NCBI GenBank assembly: GCA_964503615.1
Contig: CAZDBA010000079.1
Span: 1 to 22,278 of the forward strand
Direction: 5' to 3'
Source of the DNA: CAZDBA01 sp964503615
GTDB lineage: Bacteria > Planctomycetota > Planctomycetia > Pirellulales > Pirellulaceae
DNA length: 22,278 nt
This document shows, one piece after another, positions 6,640 to 13,565 of the stretch. The notes beneath the pieces were generated by a model, which saw nothing but the letters and a program-made list of their open reading frames with translations, had not been told where the DNA came from and searched no databases. Each line of letters begins with the position of its first letter. Position 1 is the first letter of the stretch. A program made the translations under genes and the position numbers.

Positions 6640-8100
6640 TTAAAACTGAAAGTAAATGAACTCGCCCACATTGGTTGGCTTGAAGAAAAAGACCAACCAG
6701 AAAACAAACGTACAGGCTATGTACCCTAAACCCCGAGCAATCGGCGAATCGGTGTTTAAAGCGAAAAAAGGAACTTCGTGTTTGCGGCTGATCCACTCAA
6801 TTCCAAAAAATATCAGCGGGATTTTAACGCCGCGAAACATCGTGAGTGAGTAGTTCATGTTTTCGAATTCGGGCATCCGCCAATCGGTAAACATTTTGCT
6901 GATCGCCAGACACGCGTCGTCAAAGGCAACGATTCGAAAGAACACCCACGCGATAATCACCACAAAAAACACCGCAGCCATACGTAGTACGGCTTGTAGT
7001 TTAGGAATCAATCTCTCGCCTGCCGGAGAGTCAGTCGACTTGAGTTGGGGTGATTTCAGGAACAGGCTTTCTACGATTAGCAATCCGCCGTGTATTGCTC
7101 CCCAAATCACATAGTTCCAGGAAGCTCCGTGCCACAGTCCACTGATAATGAACACTATAAATAAGTTCATGTGGCAGCGCCACGTTGAGACTCTGCTTCC
7201 TCCGAGCGGAATAAAGACATAATCCCGGAACCATGTCGACAAAGAGATATGCCAACGCCGCCAAAATTCACGCAGCGATTGGGAGAAGTAGGGAAAAGCG
7301 AAATTGCGCATCAGGCGAATCCCCAACAGGCGGGCACTGCCAATCGCGATGTCGGAATATCCACTAAAGTCGCAATAGATTTGAATGGCAAAACAAAAGG
7401 CGCCTAACCAGATTTCCGGCCCTGACCGTATCGAAAGATCTTCGAACAGCTTGTCAACAATCGGTGCGACATTGGAGGCGATGACCGTCTTTTTGAATAA
7501 GCCCCAAACGATTTGCTGCAAGCCCATGACAACGTTGTCTTTTTCAAAGACACGCGGCTCACGCAGTTGAGGCATCATCCTCGAACCTCGTTCGATCGGC
7601 CCCGCAACTAATTGAGGGAAGAAGGAAACGTAGACCACATAGTCAATGAAGTTACGTGCGGGCTCCAATTTGCCTCGGTAGACATCAATCGTGTAACTGA
7701 GTGTTTGGAAGGTGTAAAAGCTGATGCCCACCGGCAAAATGATGCTGAGCGTAAAAGGCTCCAATTGGATCCCGAACGTTCCAACTGCGGCGATCAACGA
7801 ATCTTGAAAGAAGTTGAAGTATTTAAAAAACGCCAACAGGCCCAGGTTGGCAACGAGGCTAAAAACAACCAAGGACTTTCGAACACCCGCGCTCTTTGAT
7901 TTGGCAATGCCGCCAGCACAGTAATAGTCCACGAAAGTGGAGGCCATCATCAGCAGACAAAAACGAGGGTCCCACCAGCCGTAAAATAGATAGCTGCAAA
8001 ACGCCAGGAGAGCGTTCTGCCGTTCGCGCGTTCCCAGTCGCCAGTACGCGACGTAAGTCAATACAAGAAAGACCAAGTAGGTTGCGCTGGCAAAATTCAT
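6640..8100 (-). CDS. MBOAT-family membrane O-acyltransferase (AlgI-like)
   Basis: 486 residues, many hydrophobic segments. Family hallmarks are FPQLVAGPIERG (161-172), CDFSGYSDIAIGSARLLGI (243-261), LREFWRRWHISLSTWFRDYVFIPLGG (276-301) and SGLWHGASWNY (320-330). H324 is the conserved MBOAT histidine. This is the AlgI/DltB-type branch that moves acyl groups, usually acetyl, across the membrane to a polysaccharide. The start is ATG 8100 with a weak GGAAG upstream. The SGNH-like partner follows after two bases. Together they probably O-acylate an exopolysaccharide or other envelope polymer. No alginate-type synthase is in the window, so the acceptor is unknown. Confidence 0.93.
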   Translation of the reverse strand: MNFASATYLVFLVLTYVAYWRLGTRERQNALLAFCSYLFYGWWDPRFCLLMMASTFVDYYCAGGIAKSKSAGVRKSLVVFSLVANLGLLAFFKYFNFFQDSLIAAVGTFGIQLEPFTLSIILPVGISFYTFQTLSYTIDVYRGKLEPARNFIDYVVYVSFFPQLVAGPIERGSRMMPQLREPRVFEKDNVVMGLQQIVWGLFKKTVIASNVAPIVDKLFEDLSIRSGPEIWLGAFCFAIQIYCDFSGYSDIAIGSARLLGIRLMRNFAFPYFSQSLREFWRRWHISLSTWFRDYVFIPLGGSRVSTWRCHMNLFIVFIISGLWHGASWNYVIWGAIHGGLLIVESLFLKSPQLKSTDSPAGERLIPKLQAVLRMAAVFFVVIIAWVFFRIVAFDDACLAISKMFTDWRMPEFENMNYSLTMFRGVKIPLIFFGIEWISRKHEVPFFALNTDSPIARGLGYIACTFVFWLVFFFKPTNVGEFIYFQF

Positions 8101-8341
8101 CGAACTTCCGTGATCGGGAAATGTCCTTCCTTACCAAGCAGAAAGGTCCGCTGCACGGATGATACGAAAGAGGTCAACAGCCGACAATAGAAATCAGATC
8201 GTAGAGAACGCGCAGGTTTAGCATTGTCCCCAAACTGTTATAGCCGCCTTTTGTTCCGGTTCCGAAAAAGTATTGCGGTTGTGATAACGCTTCTTTCACA
8301 GAGAGGCGGCAACGTGTAACCGAGCAGCAGCTTGCCTTCGT

Positions 8342-8361
8342 CCTCGCTAACGCGTCGGGTT
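8342..8361. repeat. Possible Pirellulaceae-type dispersed intergenic motif
   Basis: The 276-base spacer between the DUF6702 gene and the MBOAT gene contains CCTCGCTAACGCGTCGGGTT. Its complement, AACCCGACGCGTTAGCGAGG, resembles a motif I remember as recurring in intergenic regions of Rhodopirellula-type planctomycetes. This is recollection, and only one copy is present here. No ORF, tRNA or convincing terminator was seen in the rest of the spacer. Confidence 0.35.
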
Positions 8362-8376
8362 TCCATTTGGACGCGG

Positions 8377-8919
8377 CTAGTTCAATTTGAAAGCAGGAGA
8401 GGAAAGCGTGCATGCCGCAGATTTGATTTCCGCGGCTACTTTTAGATTGCAATGATTGGCTTGGTCATCGTTGAGCTCAAAAAAGATCTGATTGTCTAAC
8501 GTCCAAGTGGTCGGTGCAGCAACTTGCTGGTCGGTCTGGATGTTGACCTGATCTGACGTCGTTTGCATTTCGAAATAGAGCCAACCCTGTTTAAGGTCCA
8601 GTTCCTTGCCGACAAATCGAATCGGTGCGACTGAATCGTCAGCTGAGCGAAATTGGAATTTCTGTTCAAGGTACTTGGTAATCAGCTCATCCAGATTTTC
8701 TGCGGTGTCCAAGTCCACAGGCTCTTCGCTCATTCGTCCAAGAGCTCGCTCCAAGTCGGCGGGCCACACGCAAAGTGAGACTTCGTAGTTGCCCGTTTCT
8801 TGATTGAACTCAATCTCCGCGAGGCTGACGTGATAAGGGTGGTACGGGTTGGCAGATTGACCAACACCAACGATGCATGTGACAAACAATATCGCAAGTA
8901 GTGCAATGAATCTATTCAT
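8377..8919 (-). CDS. DUF6702 family secreted protein
   Basis: 180 residues with a signal peptide (MNRFIALLAILFVTCIVGVG, cleavage near residue 22). A HPYHVSLAEIEFN segment directly follows, the recognisable opening of DUF6702 proteins. Alternating beta-strand text (YEVSLCVWPADLERAL, GWLYFEMQT, TWTLDNQIFFELNDDQANHC) fits a small beta-sandwich domain. The ATG at 8919 overlaps the stop of the M1 peptidase gene (TAG, 8914-8912), so the two are translationally coupled. DUF6702 has no known biochemical function to my knowledge; the coupling suggests it assists or is cleaved by the peptidase in the periplasm. Call based on remembered family features. Confidence 0.7.
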   Translation of the reverse strand: MNRFIALLAILFVTCIVGVGQSANPYHPYHVSLAEIEFNQETGNYEVSLCVWPADLERALGRMSEEPVDLDTAENLDELITKYLEQKFQFRSADDSVAPIRFVGKELDLKQGWLYFEMQTTSDQVNIQTDQQVAAPTTWTLDNQIFFELNDDQANHCNLKVAAEIKSAACTLSSPAFKLN

Positions 8920-11662
8920 CGTTCGACTCCTCTACGATTTCGGGAACTTCAAGAGCTGACGGCTCGCTTTCCTTTTCTGCTTTGGCTCTTTTTTTAGCCC
9001 CTTTTCGCTTTCTTTTCCTCTTCTCCTTTTTGTCGGGCTTTGGAGTTTCGGCCTCAGGAGTTTCGGCTTTGGGCTCTTCCTCTTGCTCACCCATTTCTGA
9101 CTCGGTTTGAGCGTTGTTTTTCTTTTTGTTTCGACCTTTCTTTTTGCCCTCTTTCTTTGGTTCGGTTTCCGATTTCTCGGCCTCCGATTCCTTTTCGTTT
9201 TCCTNNNNNNNNNNNNNNNNNNNNNNNNNNNNNNNNNNNNNNNNNNNNNNNNNNNNNNNNNNNNNNNNNNNNNNNNNNNNNNNNNNNNNNNNNNNNNNNN
9301 NNNNTTCCTTTTCGTTTTCCTCTTCTTGCTCGTCCGATGTTTTCGCAAGCCCTGCTCGACGCATCGGGTTTGAGCCTAAACGAGAACTTTCGAACAGTTG
9401 AAAACGGGATTTCTTGATCTGGCGAGGAAAATCGTTGTTCCAAGTGTCGGTGTCAGCCGTTTCCAATCGAGGGTCAAGCTTGATCGACGTGACAACTTTC
9501 TCAGTCACAATCAGTTTTGAAATAGCAACGTTGTTTTTCGACCAAATCTCTGCGGGAAACTTTCGAATCTCACTGGAACCGTCTTCGTAAGTTAGCTCGA
9601 CAATAACCGGCATCACCAAGCCGCCTATGTTTTCAAAATCGACAAGGTAAAAATTCCGCTCTTCGGCAAGCAGTTCCTTTTGTTCATCGGTCAAACGTCG
9701 GACAAAGTAAAGATATGCCGCTATTTCCTGGCGTGTTACATCAAGTGCATCGTAGTCGTTGTAAAAGTCTTTCAGGTCCGGGAATTCCGCGGTTCGCTTT
9801 TCGAGTTCCGCATTACGAGCTTCGGAAAGCGTTTCAGGTTCCGCATCGCGTTTTTCGCGCAGGATTTCTTTTTCGATTTCCGGGTCAAACGTGTTAACGT
9901 TCATTCGCCGAACGGCTTCGATCGAAATGTCGACATGGTCTGTTGAGTAAAACCAACCGCGCCAAAACCAATCGAGGTCAACTCCCGAAGCATCTTCCAT
10001 AGTCCGGAAGAAATCGGCTGGCATCGGACGCTTGAACTCCCAGCGTCTTGCGTATTCCTTGAATGCAAAATCGAATAATTCACGACCAAGGATCGTCTCG
10101 CGAAGGATATTGAGTGCCGTTGCCGGTTTCGAATAAGCGTTCGGGCCGAACTGCAAAATCGACTCGCTGTTGGTCATGATCGGCACCTGGTTTGTGCTTC
10201 TCATATAGCCCACAATGTCGGCCGGTTCACCTCGTCGCGATGGGTAATTCTCTTCCCATTCCTGTTCGGTAAGAAATTGAAGGAACGTGTTCAGGCCTTC
10301 GTCCATCCATGTCCACTGTCTTTCGTCTGAGTTAACGATCATGGGAAAGTAGTTATGGCCAACTTCGTGGATGATGACCGAAATTAATCCGTATTTCGTT
10401 CTCGCTGAATAAGTCCCGTCTTCTTCGGGGCGCGGGCCGTTAAAGCAGATCATGGGATATTCCATTCCATAGACCGGCCCGTTGACGCTGATCGCGACCG
10501 GGTAAGGATACTTGAACGTGTAACGTGAATAGACGTTTAGAGTGTGAATAATGGCGTGAGTCGAGTAGCGACTCCAAAGTGGCTCACCTTCTTTAGGGTA
10601 GTAGCTCATCGCCATTACCTGGTTGCCCTCGACGCTATGGAGTTGAGCGTCCCAAATGAACTTTCGTGAACTGGCAAATGCAAAGTCTCGCACCTGGTCC
10701 GCTTTGTAGATCCACGTTTTGGTGTCGCTGGACGATTCGCCTTCGTTCTCTTTGGCTTCGTCTGGAGTCACGATGAAGATCGGTTCTTTTGCGCTGCGAG
10801 CGTCTTCCAATCGTTGCTTTTGCTCCTCGGTGAGGACTTCGCCCGGGTTCAATAATTCACCGGTTGAGGCAACGATGTGATCAGCCGGCACGTTGATACG
10901 AACCACATAGTCACCCATCTCAAGCGCGAATTCGCCGCGACCGAGGAATTGTTTGTGTTGCCATCCGTTTACGTCGGTGTAGGCACACATTCGCGGGAAC
11001 CATTGCGCGATCTCATAGATGTAGTTTCCGTCGTTTTCGAAATACTCGTATCCAGTACGGCCTCGAATCACACTCGAATCGTTGATGTTGTAGTCCCAGT
11101 CCACATCAAAGACGAACGATTGTCCGTGCCGCAGGGGTTCGGGCAAGTCGACTCGCATCATCGTTTTGACGATGGTGTGTTTTAAGTCAGCTTTGGATTT
11201 GTTTTCCTGAACTCGGGTGATCTTGAATCCGCCGTCAAACACTTCGTTCGCCAGTATTGTTTTCAATCCGCTAAACGAAAGCTCTTCCATCTCTTGAGAG
11301 GTGGCTGCAAGGTTGCTGTCAGAGTCCGGTGTAAAGATATTTCCATCCAGTTGCAACCAAATGTAGGTAAGCGTGTCTGGACTGTTGTTGGTGTAAGTGA
11401 TCGTCTCTTTGCCGGTCAGGTGCTGCGTCTCGTCATCAAGCGTGACGTCGATTTGATAGTCAACTTTTTGCTGCCAGTAACCTGAGCCCGGTGCGCCACT
11501 GCCCAACCGATAATCGTTTGGCGTTGGTAGAATCTCTTCCAGTTGGCGAAATTTGTCTTCTTGAGAGAACTTTTGGGTCGCCTCAGTTGTCATAGTTTGT
11601 GCTGAAACGATCGTGGAAAAACCCACGACAAGAATAGCAAGAAGCAAAGTCAAATTTCTCAT
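8912..11662 (-). CDS. Secreted M1-family metallopeptidase with Lys/Glu-rich tail (contains an assembly gap)
   Basis: Open frame equivalent to 916 codons, including the N gap. The signal peptide is MRNLTLLLAILVVGFSTIVSA. An N-terminal beta domain is followed by the gluzincin core: substrate-binding-like GMEYP (399-403, in the place of the M1 GAMEN motif), zinc motif HEVGH (432-436), and the third ligand E455 in WMDEGLN, exactly 18 residues after the motif. TRQEIAAYLYFVRRLTDEQKELL and a later beta region follow. The tail after about residue 770 is a highly charged Lys/Glu stretch (for example KKEGKKKGRNKKKNN and KKEKRKRKRKGAKKRAKAEK) that is not part of the M1 fold. The gap at 9205-9304 lies in this tail, so its true length is uncertain. 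The stop overlaps the DUF6702 start. It is divergent from tyrS. Predicted periplasmic zinc aminopeptidase; substrates unknown. Confidence 0.93.
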   Translation of the reverse strand: MRNLTLLLAILVVGFSTIVSAQTMTTEATQKFSQEDKFRQLEEILPTPNDYRLGSGAPGSGYWQQKVDYQIDVTLDDETQHLTGKETITYTNNSPDTLTYIWLQLDGNIFTPDSDSNLAATSQEMEELSFSGLKTILANEVFDGGFKITRVQENKSKADLKHTIVKTMMRVDLPEPLRHGQSFVFDVDWDYNINDSSVIRGRTGYEYFENDGNYIYEIAQWFPRMCAYTDVNGWQHKQFLGRGEFALEMGDYVVRINVPADHIVASTGELLNPGEVLTEEQKQRLEDARSAKEPIFIVTPDEAKENEGESSSDTKTWIYKADQVRDFAFASSRKFIWDAQLHSVEGNQVMAMSYYPKEGEPLWSRYSTHAIIHTLNVYSRYTFKYPYPVAISVNGPVYGMEYPMICFNGPRPEEDGTYSARTKYGLISVIIHEVGHNYFPMIVNSDERQWTWMDEGLNTFLQFLTEQEWEENYPSRRGEPADIVGYMRSTNQVPIMTNSESILQFGPNAYSKPATALNILRETILGRELFDFAFKEYARRWEFKRPMPADFFRTMEDASGVDLDWFWRGWFYSTDHVDISIEAVRRMNVNTFDPEIEKEILREKRDAEPETLSEARNAELEKRTAEFPDLKDFYNDYDALDVTRQEIAAYLYFVRRLTDEQKELLAEERNFYLVDFENIGGLVMPVIVELTYEDGSSEIRKFPAEIWSKNNVAISKLIVTEKVVTSIKLDPRLETADTDTWNNDFPRQIKKSRFQLFESSRLGSNPMRRAGLAKTSDEQEEENEKEXXXXXXXXXXXXXXXXXXXXXXXXXXXXXXXXXXENEKESEAEKSETEPKKEGKKKGRNKKKNNAQTESEMGEQEEEPKAETPEAETPKPDKKEKRKRKRKGAKKRAKAEKESEPSALEVPEIVEESNDE
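9205..9304. other. Assembly gap (100 N) with duplicated 17-base flanks
   Basis: The last 17 bases before the gap (9188-9204, TTCCTTTTCGTTTTCCT) equal the first 17 after it (9305-9321). Removing the gap and one flank deletes 117 bases, 39 codons, and keeps the M1 tail in frame. The gap may be artificial, or may hide extra copies of the Glu-Asn-Glu-Lys coding repeat. Confidence 0.9.
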
Positions 11663-11978
11663 AAGAGCCTGATTCGGTTTGAGTTCAAGGTGATTGGGTC
11701 AATTTGGAGTTGGCACCGGGGTGGACTGCCACGCGATAGTATAGTTCACGGATAACCGTAGAACATGGCGCGAATAACGGATTCCCCAACAACTTTCGTA
11801 CGGACTTTGTGGGGTTTGCTGGATTGCGTTTTTACAGCCCGGATCTGAGGAGATTTGAGCAATGCAACGGTGGATTGCGAATGAAGTTCGGTAAGTTTCG
11901 GTTAATGCCCAATTGCGGATTTGCGTTGGATCCTTAAGCTTTTGGGTGAAATCTTTTACACAAGTACAGGGACAATCT
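11663..11978. other. Divergent intergenic region between the M1 peptidase and tyrS
   Basis: 316 bases that must hold the promoters of both divergent genes. I could not assign -35/-10 boxes with confidence. It contains a short ACGG-ATAA-CCGT dyad (about 11750-11761) and a weak bulged CCCCA/TGGGG inverted repeat (about 11784-11814). No T-box-like element was recognised, and no coding evidence was seen. The frame extending tyrS upstream to 11913 is rejected. Confidence 0.5.
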
Positions 11979-13274
11979 GTGAGCGATATCTTTTCGGAAC
12001 TGAAGTGGCGTGGCTTGGTTTACCAAACCACCGACGATGAGAATCTTGGTAAGTGGCTTTCCGAAGGGGCACGAACCGTTTATGCCGGCTTCGATCCGAC
12101 CGCCGACAGTTTGCATGTTGGTAGCCTTTTGCCGCTCATGATGCTGCGGCGATTTCAAAAAGCGGGACATCGGCCCATTGCAATCGCGGGCGGTGCGACC
12201 GGTATGATCGGCGATCCCAGTGGCAAAAGTAAAGAACGGAATTTACTTTCACCGGAGCAGTTAGCGGCTAACCTGGCGGGAATCGAAGCTCAAATGAAAT
12301 CGTTGTTGGATTTCGAAGGAGACGCTTCGGCGATTCTAGTTAATAACTTTGATTGGATGAATAAGTTCAGCTACATCGAATTCCTGCGCGATATTGGCAA
12401 GAACGCGCCGGTTAATGTGATGCTGAGTAAGGAGTCGGTCAAGAATCGCCTGGATGGAGCAGGATTGAGTTACACCGAATTCAGTTACATGTTGCTGCAA
12501 GCGTACGATTTCGTGCATCTCAATCAGGAGTACGGATGTGAGTTGCAAATTGGAGGTAGCGACCAGTGGGGAAATGTTACGGCAGGTATCGACTTGGGCC
12601 GTCGTATGCATGGTTCCCAGTTGTTCGGAATGACTTGTCCCTTGTTGACCAAGGCGGACGGCGAGAAAATGGGCAAGACCGCGACTGGCGCCGTTTGGTT
12701 GTCGGCTGAAAAGACTTCGCCTTACCAGTTTTACCAGTATTGGCGAAACTGCGATGATGCAGACGTCGGTAAATGCTTGCGGTTTTTGACCGAGCTGGGG
12801 CGTGAAGAAATCGAGGCGTTGGACCAGTCGCGTGAGTCCGATCCTGGGCGATCTGAAAGCCAAACTCGATTGGCGGAGGAGCTGACTCGTCTGATTCATG
12901 GCGAGGAGGGTTTGGCCAAAGCGGTGCAAGCCAAAGAGATTCTGTTTGGGGGAGAGATTAAGGACCTGAGTGATGACGATTTGGGTGGGATCTTTTCAGA
13001 CGTTCCCAATTGTTCTTTGAGTATCTCAGATTTGGATGCAGGGCTCCCGTTGATCGATGCGATGGTGCAAGCAAAATTGGCAGAAAGCAAAGGAGCTGCC
13101 CGTCGGACGATCGAGCAGGGCGGAGCTTATATCAATAATGAAAAATGCGTCGATGCCTCTGGCGATGCAAAAGCCACCCAGCGAAAGCTGACACGAGATG
13201 ATCTTGCTAGCGAAACGGTGATCGTTTTGCGAAGCGGTAAGAAGAAGTATGCGCTACTCAAGTTCGAGCAGTAA
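11979..13274 (+). CDS. tyrS: Tyrosyl-tRNA synthetase
   Basis: 431 residues, the normal length for a bacterial TyrRS. It charges tRNA(Tyr) in the cytoplasm. Class I signatures are DPTADSLHVGSLLPL (HIGH equivalent HVGS, 46-49), YMLLQAYDF (170-178), QIGGSDQWGNVTAGIDL (190-206) and KMGKT (230-234, KMSKS equivalent). The C-terminal S4 RNA-binding domain includes GAARRTIEQGGAYINNEK. The start chosen is GTG 11979 (GTG-AGC-GAT), preceded by AGGG seven bases upstream. The open frame extends 22 codons further, but those residues do not match the family. A rho-independent terminator follows at 13347. Confidence 0.97.
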   Translation: MSDIFSELKWRGLVYQTTDDENLGKWLSEGARTVYAGFDPTADSLHVGSLLPLMMLRRFQKAGHRPIAIAGGATGMIGDPSGKSKERNLLSPEQLAANLAGIEAQMKSLLDFEGDASAILVNNFDWMNKFSYIEFLRDIGKNAPVNVMLSKESVKNRLDGAGLSYTEFSYMLLQAYDFVHLNQEYGCELQIGGSDQWGNVTAGIDLGRRMHGSQLFGMTCPLLTKADGEKMGKTATGAVWLSAEKTSPYQFYQYWRNCDDADVGKCLRFLTELGREEIEALDQSRESDPGRSESQTRLAEELTRLIHGEEGLAKAVQAKEILFGGEIKDLSDDDLGGIFSDVPNCSLSISDLDAGLPLIDAMVQAKLAESKGAARRTIEQGGAYINNEKCVDASGDAKATQRKLTRDDLASETVIVLRSGKKKYALLKFEQ

Positions 13275-13346
13275 TCGCGCTTCAACGGATTTCGCTTGAA
13301 TTCATTGGGCGAAGTGAGTGTTGGGCATCGTTTACCCTGATTTTTC

Positions 13347-13379
13347 AAGCGAGTCGAGTTTTGGCTCGCTTTTTCTTTG
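13347..13379 (+). terminator. Rho-independent terminator of tyrS
   Basis: AAGCGAGTC (13347-13355) pairs with GGCTCGCTT (13363-13371), nine pairs including one G-U, around the loop GAGTTTT. A T-rich run continues to 13379. It lies 72 bases after the tyrS stop. Confidence 0.85.
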
Positions 13380-13396
13380 CGCCAAGGGACTTTGCG
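13375..13396. repeat. Possible degenerate copy of the CGCAAAGGCGCAAAG element
   Basis: CTTTGCGCC (13375-13383) and CTTTGCG (13390-13396), separated by AAGGGA, resemble the complement of the left arm at 509-523 (CTTTGCGCCTTTGCG) with a six-base difference in spacing. It lies directly after the tyrS terminator. The match is short. Confidence 0.25.
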
Positions 13397-13538
13397 TTCA
13401 TTGTCAAAGTTTACGAATTACGCGAATCATTCCGGAAAATCTAATGGTGTCGATGATTCCATGTCGATGGATTCTAACACATGGTAGACCTTTACGGGCG
13501 GCAAATGCGCTTGTGCTGCGTCTAAATTTTCAAGGGGT

Positions 13539-13559
13539 CGGCCAACTAGGCCGCGGGGG
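13539..13559 (+). promoter_or_regulatory. Small hairpin and strong Shine-Dalgarno ahead of the beta-helix gene
   Basis: CGGCC (13539-13543) and GGCCG (13549-13553) form a 5-base dyad around AACTA. It is followed at once by GGGGGA, which ends six bases before the ATG at 13566. The purine run supports this start. A regulatory role for the dyad is only possible. Confidence 0.4.
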
Positions 13560-13565
13560 AATTCG

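Noticed and set aside
6638..6796. 53-codon upstream extension of the SGNH-like protein
   Set aside because: It lies wholly inside the MBOAT gene, and ATG 6637 is followed at once by a signal/anchor segment.
8174..8452. 92-codon minus frame between the DUF6702 and MBOAT genes
   Set aside because: It starts inside the DUF6702 gene in another frame and has no family features; the spacer looks non-coding.
9040..9417. Plus-strand and second minus-strand ORFs across the N gap
   Set aside because: They exist only because N is read as any residue and because Lys/Glu codons leave the other frames open.
11913..11978. Upstream extension of tyrS by 22 codons from a TTG
   Set aside because: The extra residues do not resemble the TyrRS N-terminus, and GTG 11979 has a better-placed AGGG.
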